A DNA stretch of 16,696 nucleotides. It comes from Acidimicrobiales bacterium (GTDB taxonomy: Bacteria > Actinomycetota > Acidimicrobiia > Acidimicrobiales > VFJN01). Under the pieces are notes generated by a model that had not been told where the DNA came from, searched no databases, and saw only the letters and a list, made by a program, of their open reading frames with translations. Location of the stretch: NCBI GenBank assembly GCA_016936035.1, contig JAFGPU010000015.1, positions 1-16,696 on the forward strand, written 5' to 3'. The translations under genes were made by a program, and so were the position numbers. Position 1 is the stretch's first letter. The number at the start of each line of letters is the position of its first letter. This document shows, piece by piece, positions 8,601-15,580 of the stretch.

Positions 8601-10648
8601 GCCGCCAGCACCTCGGACACGGCCTGGAGCACGCGGGTGCGGTCGGTGGCGTCGTCGATGCGCAGGCCCTCGATCACCTCGGTGACCAGTGCCATCTCCT
8701 CGGCGACTGCGGTCAGCCCGTCGGCCACCTGCATTGCGTCCGATGCCGTGGCGGTGCCGCGCGCTTCGGCCTCGAGCGCCGCGACGCGGTCGTGGTACGG
8801 GGCGAACGCACCGTCGGCGAGGACGAAGCCGACCATGTCGGCGGAGATGGAATCGAAGCTCTCGGCGATCTCGGCCTCGAGATCGCCCACTCGCTCGACG
8901 TCGACGTGGCGGAGGTCGCGCAACGACACGACCCGACCGCGAAGCGATCGCAGGCGCCCCAGCGCGTCGACGAACCCCGCGACGGTGTGCCGCTCCTCGG
9001 CCCGCAGCTCGCGCTGGAGGGTCGCGAGGTCGCGGGCGGTGCCGTCGGCGGCGCCGTCGGCCTGCGCCCGCAGCGCCGCCACCTTCTCGAACTCGTCGAT
9101 GACGAGCTCGGCGGTCGCCCGGAGCTCGTGCAGGGGCGCGGCGAGGTCGCCAACCTCGGGGGCGTCCATCCAGTGGTAGGCGTCCTGCATGCGGCCGACG
9201 CGCCCGACGAGGTCCTCGTACGCCGTGCGTGACGGCTCGCGATCGGCGACCAGCACCTCGATCGACGTCGCGTCGCTGATGGCGCGCACGAGATCGGCGT
9301 TGCCGACCACCTGCAGGAACGAGTCGCCCACCGGCGCCCGGGCGGCGTGCTCGTCGGTGGCGAAGGGTGTGCGCCAGATCTGGAGGGGGTGGATGCGGCC
9401 GGGCTCGTCGCTGTCGGCCCGCAGCACCACCATCGTGCCGTCGTCGAAGGTGCCGTACCCGTGGCAGGTGACCTGCTGGGGCACGTCCTTGCGGATGAGG
9501 TTGTAGGGCAGCAGGTTGGTGCGACCGCTGGCGCGCTCGTGGAAGGCGTAGAGCACGTCCTCGCCGTTGGGCGCCCGGCGGGCCTCGACGAAGATCATCG
9601 AGTCGACGTCCCCGTCGAACGTCCTGCGCTCGTCGGTGCCGAGCACGAACCCGCCCGGGAAGATCAGCCCATGGTCGTCGGGTAGTTGCTGGCAGGCGGA
9701 GCCGACGGCGTCGATGCGGTCGATCGAGCGGGTGCGGGTGTTGAACACCAGGTACCGCCAGGTCTCCTCCTTGTAGGGGCGGATGCGCAGCAGCAGCAGC
9801 ACACCGAGCCGCGCGTAGTGGATGTCGGCGTCGGCCAGGCCCTGGGTCTGCTGGTCGACCGGCTCGGACCAGATGCCCTCGCCGGTCTCGGTGTTGTTCT
9901 CGACCTTGATCGTGAGCTCGCCCCGGGTCGTCTCGACGAAGAGCTCGTCGGCGACGCTCACGTGGGGGTAGCGGCCGGTCACGTGGTCGTCGCGGGTCGT
10001 CTCGGTCCACTCGAAGTCGTGGGCCGGAGGGAACACGTGCTCGCGCTCGCCCCGGTCGTCGAGGTAGCGCACCGAGCCGTCGGCCTCGAGCGCCCACCGG
10101 AACACCTTGAGGTCGCCCGCGGCGCGACCCGTCTGGAAGATGGCGAGCACGCGGCCCTCGAGCCGGCGCAGCTGCACCAGCCGGGTGTCCTTGTAGTAGC
10201 GGAACAACTCGGCGAAGTCGCGGCCGAAGGCGGGATCGCCGAGGAAGTTGCCCGGGTCGTCCGGCTCGACGTCGTGCAGCTCGAACGCGCCGCCGTCGGT
10301 GCGCACGAGCCGGTGCAGGCTGAGGACGTCACCGACCGTGGTCTCGGCGCGCAGGCCGATGAACACGTTGTAGCCGAACAGCACCATGTCGCCGACGGCC
10401 ACGGCGTCGCGGGGCACGCAGTTGTTGGCGGTACGGATGCGGGCGCTGCCGACCAGCGCCATCTCGGTCGATCCGAACAGCTCGACGCGAGCCTCGTTGA
10501 GGCGGCGGGCTCGCCCCGCCAGCTCGCGGGCCTGGGTGGCCAGCCTGCTCCGGAGGAGCTCGTAGCTGCCGCCAGCGTCGTGCGCCGGCGAGCCGTCCTC
10601 GTGCCCGCCCGCGGGCGTCGCCGGTGCCGGTGCGGTGGCGGCGCTCAC
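5603..10648 (-). CDS. Giant coiled-coil AAA+ ATPase with DUF3686-type N-terminus, flotillin-associated
   Basis: A 1681-residue protein often named 'DNA repair ATPase' in databases. Residues of about 60-450 form a conserved beta-rich region with landmarks such as LVQLRRLEGRVLAIFQTG, ELTIKVENNTETG and LPDDHGLIFPGGFVLG, which I recall as DUF3686. About 480-860 are charged, alanine-rich and probably coiled coil. A further domain lies near 865-1300 (IRLGGHRFSV around 873). The C-terminus is AAA+: Walker A PPGYGKT 1318-1324, Walker B LLYLDDIQ 1381-1388, sensor-1 Asn N1433 in AGNPYTE, and a conserved FQVPDMLANRAD with arginines at 1441 and 1451. It should hydrolyse ATP, probably as a ring oligomer. 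No membrane segment is obvious; membrane recruitment would come from the flotillin partner. GTG at 10648 overlaps the flotillin stop as GTGA with no clear ribosome binding site, implying coupled translation. Last gene of the operon. The biochemical role is unknown and the DNA-repair label is not supported by anything visible. Confidence 0.9.
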   Translation of the reverse strand: MSAATAPAPATPAGGHEDGSPAHDAGGSYELLRSRLATQARELAGRARRLNEARVELFGSTEMALVGSARIRTANNCVPRDAVAVGDMVLFGYNVFIGLRAETTVGDVLSLHRLVRTDGGAFELHDVEPDDPGNFLGDPAFGRDFAELFRYYKDTRLVQLRRLEGRVLAIFQTGRAAGDLKVFRWALEADGSVRYLDDRGEREHVFPPAHDFEWTETTRDDHVTGRYPHVSVADELFVETTRGELTIKVENNTETGEGIWSEPVDQQTQGLADADIHYARLGVLLLLRIRPYKEETWRYLVFNTRTRSIDRIDAVGSACQQLPDDHGLIFPGGFVLGTDERRTFDGDVDSMIFVEARRAPNGEDVLYAFHERASGRTNLLPYNLIRKDVPQQVTCHGYGTFDDGTMVVLRADSDEPGRIHPLQIWRTPFATDEHAARAPVGDSFLQVVGNADLVRAISDATSIEVLVADREPSRTAYEDLVGRVGRMQDAYHWMDAPEVGDLAAPLHELRATAELVIDEFEKVAALRAQADGAADGTARDLATLQRELRAEERHTVAGFVDALGRLRSLRGRVVSLRDLRHVDVERVGDLEAEIAESFDSISADMVGFVLADGAFAPYHDRVAALEAEARGTATASDAMQVADGLTAVAEEMALVTEVIEGLRIDDATDRTRVLQAVSEVLAAVNRARSAAEGRRRELVATEGAAEFAAQLALLAEAVTSGLGLATTPEACDDQLARVLAQLEGLEARFGGSDDHLDQLAARRDDVYEAFTARKQAMLDERQRRADRLVANAERVLATVARRGADLGSPDEVNAYFAADPMVERVRDLSQQLRALGDAVRADEIDGRLTSARQDAGRTLRDRRDLFEDGTDVIRLGGHRFSVTTEPVDLTVVPRDGHLDLAVTGTDFRQRLDDAELDGTEPYWHQRLVSETDDVYRAEYLASAMLDDAQRGVAGLSVEGLVAAGAEGALLDIVRRYAADRYDEGYERGVHDHDAALVLHQLVLAHETAELLRWPPRPRALACLYWASAAGTSPARSWQRRAASLGRLRDAFGTSPAIDALQADMAAGLVTTLGPEGAGLEVHPDDARSAAAYLFEELAQPTLRFATSAQAVALRDALWAHLDRTHQRRAFDDDLAALSELDGGDVAAGWQLVQAWLRGLLAATDDPDLAALAPDLDEAAALMLTDGSGRGPRTELPRAVSSALRTTTVTGLVGQHPRVVDGTLALRLDEVLDRTSRFRQRNVPGFRRWTAARERVLERERHRLRIDELRPKVMTTFVRNHLIDRAVLPLVGTNLARQLGTVGEGRRTDQSGLLLLVSPPGYGKTMLMEYVASRLGLVFVKVNGPALGTAVTSVDPHDAPDATARQEVEKISFALEMGNNVLLYLDDIQHTSPELLQKFISLCDAQRRMEGVWAGRTRTYDLRGKRFAVCMAGNPYTESGLRFQVPDMLANRADVHNLGDVLTGQDDLFALSYVENALTANPVLAPLAGRELDDVALLVRMADGDDVAADRLSHPYSTVEQTELVSVLRTVRRLQDVVMAVNRAYIASAGQDDAFRSEPPFLLQGSYRNMNKLVERVVPGMNDAEVEALLDDHYRAEAQTLTSGAEHNLLKLAELRGRLRPDEAERWAQVKRSYARVQAMGDGDDPMVRIAGQLGLIGERLGDLRPSPVGDAGNSDRGTPSR

Positions 10649-12708
10649 TGGGAGGCGAGGTCGCCGACCCGCACCTCGTCGAGACCCAGTGCCCGGGCCT
10701 CGTCGAGGAGCTTGGCGAGCTTCTCGCCCCCGCCGTTCCCGTCGGCGACGATCAGCTTGGTGAGCAGCGCCGTGAGGGTGAGGTCGCGCACCTCGGCGCT
10801 CGAGATGCCGCCGAGCATCGACCGCAGATCGGCCGGCAGGTCGCGGGATCCGTCCAGGTAGCCGCCGACCAGGGCCTGGGCCGCCTGGCTGTGCCCGATC
10901 GCCCCGTCGACCGCCTTGCCCATGCTGATCGCGCCAGCGATGCGGTCGAAGAACACGGAGTCGCCGCCGATGATGTCGATGTCGGCCTTCTCGAGGCTCT
11001 TGGCCAGCACGTCGGCCTGGTTCTGCGCGACGGACCGGCGCGCCTCGATGTCGGAGAGCTGCACGTCCTTCGCGGCCTCGATGCGCAGCCGGTACTCCTC
11101 GTGCTCGCGGCTGGCGTCGTCGAGGGCGCCCATCGCCGTGGCCTTCTCGGTCAGCCCGGCGGCCTCGCCGCGCAGTCGGGCGGCGATCGCCTCGCCCTCG
11201 GCGGCACCGAGATCGCGGGCGACCGTGGCCTCGGCCTCGCCCTGCACCTTGCGGGCCGCGGCGTCGGCCTGCTTCACCCGTGCCTCGGCCATCCCCAGCT
11301 TCTCGACCGCGTCGGCATCGCGCTCGCGCACCTCGACCTCGGCGAGCCCCGGCGCGGCCGTCTCGGCCTTGACGCCCTCGGCGAGCCGGATCTTGGCCTT
11401 GGCCTCGAGGTCGGACGCCTGCAGCTCGGCCTCGGCCAGGGCCAGGCGCTCGCCGGCGATGTGCGCCGCCGCCTTCTCGGCGGCCTCAGCGGCCTTGATG
11501 TCCTTGACCAGGCCCTCCTGCGCCTCGGCCTCGGCGGCGATGATGGTCGCCTCCTTCCGGCGGTTGGCCTCCTCCACCGCCTGCAGGCGCTTGATCGCCT
11601 CTTCCTGCTCGACGACCGTCTTCTCGACCACGACGCGCTCGCGCACGACGTCCGCGATGTTGCGCTTCTCGACCTCGACCTCCTTGTCCTTGGCGATCGT
11701 GTTCAGCTCGACCTCGCGGTCGCGAGCGATCACCTCGAGCAGGCGGTCCTTCTCGATGCGCTCGCGCTCGACGGCCACCACCCGGTCGCGGTTCAGCGTG
11801 GCGACGGCCACCTCGCGCTGGAGGTTCTCCTGCTGCACCGACACCTGCTGCTCGGTGGCGAGGCGGGCCGTCTCGCTCTTCAGGTTCTCCTCGGCCTGGA
11901 CCCGTAGGATCTCGGCGCTCTCGCGGGCCTTGACCGTTTCGATCTCGCGGTTGGCGCGGGCCTCTGCGTCGGCCTGCTGGCGCTCGAGCTCGAGGATGGC
12001 CTCGGTGGCCTCGACGTTCTGCTTGGTGATCTGCTTGCGCTCGGTGTTCTGGAACTCGTTGGTGAGCACCGACTCGAGCGCGGTCAGCTCGGTGATCTTG
12101 CGGATGCCCTGGGCGTCGAGGATGTTCTTCGGGTCGAGGCTGCTGAGGGGGGTCTGCTCGAGGAAGTCGATCGCGCAGTCCTCGAGCACGTACCCGTTCA
12201 GGTCGGTGCCGATGACGGCGACGATGTGGTCGCGGAACTCGTTGCGCTTGGTGTACAGGTCGACGAAGTCGAGCTGCTTGCCCACGGTCTTCAGCGCCTC
12301 GGCGAACTTGGCGTTGAAGAGCTCGTCGAGCGTGCGCTGGTCGGAGGCCCGGGCGCACCCGATCGACTGCGCCACCTTGATGACGTCGTCGGCGGTCTTG
12401 TTCACCTTCACGAAGAACGTGGTCTTGATGTCGGCGCGGATGTTGTCGCGGCAGATCAGGCCCTCGGTGCCCCGCCGATCGATGTCGATCGTCTTGACCG
12501 AGATGTCCATGACCTCGGCCTTGTGCACGATCGGCAGCACGACCTGGCCCGTGAAGGTGACCTTGACCGAGCGCATGGTGCTGACGATCAGCGCCTTGCC
12601 CTGCTCGACCTTGCGGTAGAGGCGCGAGACCATCACCAGCGTGCCCATCACCACCGCGGCCAGCACGACCGCCACCACCAGCAACCCTGTGATCACCACA
12701 TCTGACAT
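10645..12708 (-). CDS. Flotillin-family (SPFH/band-7) membrane protein, YqiK-like
   Basis: A 687-residue flotillin. One N-terminal membrane segment spans residues 5-27 and is followed by SRLYRKVEQGKALIV, the usual entry into the SPFH domain (about 30-215, including GLICRDNIRADI, TFFVKV and an ELFNAKFAEALKTV helix). Residues of about 220-560 are a long heptad-like coiled coil rich in Ala, Glu, Arg and Lys. The last 110 or so residues (IIGGDSVFFDRI onward) resemble the flotillin C-terminal oligomerisation region. Flotillins build membrane-attached rings or cages that organise membrane microdomains. ATG at 12708 is chosen because GGGGAG lies 8 bases upstream and the membrane segment starts at once. 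The frame is open further upstream, but that sequence is the shadow of the preceding gene. Second gene of the operon, 28 bases after the YqiJ-like gene and overlapping the ATPase gene by 4. E. coli YqiK is the closest named relative I can recall. Confidence 0.93.
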   Translation of the reverse strand: MSDVVITGLLVVAVVLAAVVMGTLVMVSRLYRKVEQGKALIVSTMRSVKVTFTGQVVLPIVHKAEVMDISVKTIDIDRRGTEGLICRDNIRADIKTTFFVKVNKTADDVIKVAQSIGCARASDQRTLDELFNAKFAEALKTVGKQLDFVDLYTKRNEFRDHIVAVIGTDLNGYVLEDCAIDFLEQTPLSSLDPKNILDAQGIRKITELTALESVLTNEFQNTERKQITKQNVEATEAILELERQQADAEARANREIETVKARESAEILRVQAEENLKSETARLATEQQVSVQQENLQREVAVATLNRDRVVAVERERIEKDRLLEVIARDREVELNTIAKDKEVEVEKRNIADVVRERVVVEKTVVEQEEAIKRLQAVEEANRRKEATIIAAEAEAQEGLVKDIKAAEAAEKAAAHIAGERLALAEAELQASDLEAKAKIRLAEGVKAETAAPGLAEVEVRERDADAVEKLGMAEARVKQADAAARKVQGEAEATVARDLGAAEGEAIAARLRGEAAGLTEKATAMGALDDASREHEEYRLRIEAAKDVQLSDIEARRSVAQNQADVLAKSLEKADIDIIGGDSVFFDRIAGAISMGKAVDGAIGHSQAAQALVGGYLDGSRDLPADLRSMLGGISSAEVRDLTLTALLTKLIVADGNGGGEKLAKLLDEARALGLDEVRVGDLASQ

Positions 12709-12716
12709 CGCAAGCT

Positions 12717-12722
12717 CTCCCC
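12717..12722 (-). promoter_or_regulatory. Ribosome binding site of the flotillin gene
   Basis: GGGGAG on the minus strand, 8 bases before ATG at 12708. It decides this start over longer in-frame readings. Confidence 0.65.
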
Positions 12723-12736
12723 GCGGATCGACCAGT

Positions 12737-13447
12737 TCATGGGAGGCCGTCGGCGCCGGCCCCGAGCGCGTCGTCGACCGGGCAGACGAGGAACACCTCG
12801 GCCGCCGGGTCGTAGTCGAAGATGAGCGCCTCGTCGTCGCGGCGGAGCGACGGTACGCCCGCCCTGCCGTCCTGCCGTGCAACCCGCACCGGCACGAGCA
12901 CCGTGGCACCCGACGGGTCCGCGGCCTCGGCCTGGCCGAACGTCGCGGTGACCTCGGCCGTGCGGACGATGCAGGTGCGACCGACGAACGCCGTGCGCGA
13001 CTCGGCCTGGGTGGTGGCGAACACCCGGCCGAGCGGGCGGGCCACGACCGAGGCGGCGAGCGCCCCCGCCGCGGCGGCGACCACGATGGTCACCAGCCCC
13101 CCGAGCAGCCGCACCACGGCAGCGACGTCCCACACGTCCGCGGCCGCCGTCGCCACGAGCGCCACCAACCAGCCGAACAGCACGACCAGGCTGGCCACGA
13201 TGGTCACGGGCACCCCGGCCAGGCCGAGTGCCTGCCACCAGCCGCTGAGGGCGCCGTCGCCACCGTCGACCGCCGCATCGGCGTCGGGGTCGAGCCCGAC
13301 GTCGGGCCCCTCGCCCCCGATGTCGCCCAGCAGGTCGACGTCGAGCGCGCCGGCGAGCACCGTCGCCCAGTACAGGACCACGGGCACGAGGAGGACGGTG
13401 AAGATCACCGCCGGGAACCCCAGGACCGCATCGACGAACCCGCCCAT
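12737..13447 (-). CDS. YqiJ-like membrane protein with C-terminal OB-fold, flotillin partner
   Basis: A 236-residue inner-membrane protein. A first membrane segment (about 11-32) ends in AGALDVD, resembling the GALD motif of E. coli YqiJ. A Gly/Asp-rich loop (about 36-68) follows, then two membrane segments (about 74-101 and 112-136) and a soluble beta-rich domain (about 152-226). That domain has GRTCIVRT, FGQAEAADPSGATVLVPVRV and FLVCPV, as in the OB-fold of YqiJ/NfeD-like proteins. Such proteins are encoded beside SPFH proteins and are thought to bind them at the membrane. It is the first gene of the operon with the flotillin and AAA+ ATPase. ATG at 13447 is preferred because homology begins there; an in-frame GTG at 13480 would add 11 alanine-rich residues. 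Neither has a clear ribosome binding site, and a TAGTGT box 10 bases before the ATG suggests a nearly leaderless mRNA. Confidence 0.85.
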   Translation of the reverse strand: MGGFVDAVLGFPAVIFTVLLVPVVLYWATVLAGALDVDLLGDIGGEGPDVGLDPDADAAVDGGDGALSGWWQALGLAGVPVTIVASLVVLFGWLVALVATAAADVWDVAAVVRLLGGLVTIVVAAAAGALAASVVARPLGRVFATTQAESRTAFVGRTCIVRTAEVTATFGQAEAADPSGATVLVPVRVARQDGRAGVPSLRRDDEALIFDYDPAAEVFLVCPVDDALGAGADGLP

Positions 13448-13457
13448 GTGGGCCGGG

Positions 13458-13463
13458 ACACTA
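13458..13463 (-). promoter_or_regulatory. Candidate -10 box of the YqiJ-flotillin-ATPase operon
   Basis: TAGTGT on the minus strand fits TANNNT and ends 10 bases before ATG at 13447, so transcription would start about 3-5 bases before the start codon. No standard -35 lies at 16-18 bases; the palindrome at 13479-13490 covers that position, which would suit an activator-dependent promoter. Confidence 0.35.
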
Positions 13464-13478
13464 GCGGCGGCGGCAGCC

Positions 13479-13490
13479 ACACGATCGTGT
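13479..13490. promoter_or_regulatory. 12-bp perfect palindrome ACACGATCGTGT, candidate operator
   Basis: A fully symmetric 12-mer overlaps where the -35 box of the flotillin operon would be, in the short gap after mpg. A dimeric regulator binding here is an inference. Confidence 0.4.
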
Positions 13491-13516
13491 CAGCGCCCGC
13501 TGTCATCCACCTGTCA
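13488..13516 (-). repeat. Three TGACA direct repeats upstream of the flotillin operon
   Basis: On the minus strand TGACA occurs at 13512-13516, 13501-13505 and 13488-13492, with spacings of 11 and 13 bases, about one helical turn. The first two are part of a longer repeat, GATGACA. Regularly spaced direct repeats suggest binding of a response regulator or similar oligomer; this is inference. Confidence 0.4.
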
Positions 13517-13525
13517 TCAGGTGGA
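13506..13525 (-). terminator. Hairpin over the mpg stop codon
   Basis: TCCACCTG and CAGGTGGA form an 8-bp perfect stem with a 4-base loop that includes part of the mpg stop codon. No T-run follows. It may mark the 3' end of the argGH-mpg transcript or be part of the regulatory region of the next operon. Confidence 0.35.
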
Positions 13526-14157
13526 GGCAGCGGTGCCGCGCCGGCGCGCCGGCCCCGACACGTGCGGATCACCCGGTACGCACCAGCGCCAGGGGTGGTC
13601 CGCGCCCGCCGACAGGCCGATGCGCGTGGTCTGGAACGGCTCGTCCGGCGGCGCCGTGCCGTCGTCCCCCACCCACACCCCGCGGTCGGCGGCCACGAGG
13701 TCCGCGCCGTCGAAGGTGCCGTCCAGGCCGAACGACTGGCACAGCTTGGCGGGCCCGCTGCACAGGTCGGTCTCGCGCCGCGCCCGCGGGCGTGCGGCGA
13801 ACATGGCCTCGACGCCCGCCACCGGCGCCAGCGCCCGCAGCAGCACGGCCACGCCCTCGCCCTCGTCGCCGCACACGACGTTGGCGCACCAGTGCATGCC
13901 GTACGTGAAGTAGACGTACAGGCCGCCCGCGGGGCCGAACATCGTGCGGTTGCGGGCGGTCATGCCGCGGTACGCGTGGCTGCCCGGGTCGGCGCCGCCG
14001 CAGTACGCCTCGACCTCGACGATGCGGCCGGCGCGGGGCGGGCCGTCACCGTCGGACCGCACGAGCAGCTTGCCGAGCAGGTCGGGCGCGACCTCCCGCG
14101 GGTCACGCCCGAAGAACGAGCGGGCCAGTGCGGCGGGCAGGCCCGCGCCGGGGGCCA

Positions 14158-14158
<1 letters not shown>
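13517..14158 (-). CDS. mpg: 3-methyladenine DNA glycosylase (AAG/MPG family)
   Basis: A 213-residue monofunctional base-excision repair enzyme that flips out and cleaves alkylated or deaminated purines such as 3-methyladenine and hypoxanthine. The family core is intact: FFGRDPREVAPDLLGKLL near the N-terminus, VEVEAYCGGADPGSHAYRG with the catalytic Glu of the EVEAY motif, NRTMFGPAGGLYVYFTYGMH, and SGPAKLCQSFGLD. Length is typical for bacterial members. The ATG shares its A with the argH stop (TGATG), a one-base overlap that implies coupled translation and the same transcript as argH. From memory, mpg lies near argH and tyrS in many actinobacteria. The next gene on the strand is the YqiJ-like gene, 69 bases on. 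Confidence 0.93.
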
Positions 14159-15537
<1,379 letters not shown>

Positions 15538-15580
15538 GGGCGCGCCCCGATCGTCTCGCCGGCCCCGTTGCACCGCGGCC

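Noticed and set aside
5831..9232. Very long open frame (over 1100 codons) on the plus strand opposite the ATPase gene
   Set aside because: Antisense open frames are expected in such GC-rich coding DNA. The translation has low-complexity V/G/R/H composition and no recognisable domain, while the minus strand carries clear Walker motifs.
12709..12909. Upstream extension of the flotillin frame by 67 codons
   Set aside because: The extension reads the YqiJ-like gene in another frame, is rich in R, S and T, and would bury the N-terminal membrane segment. The ATG at 12708 has a good ribosome binding site.
13448..13480. GTG at 13480 as start of the YqiJ-like protein
   Set aside because: It would add 11 alanine-rich residues with no family similarity and would lie inside the palindrome. 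It cannot be excluded, but ATG at 13447 fits the family better.
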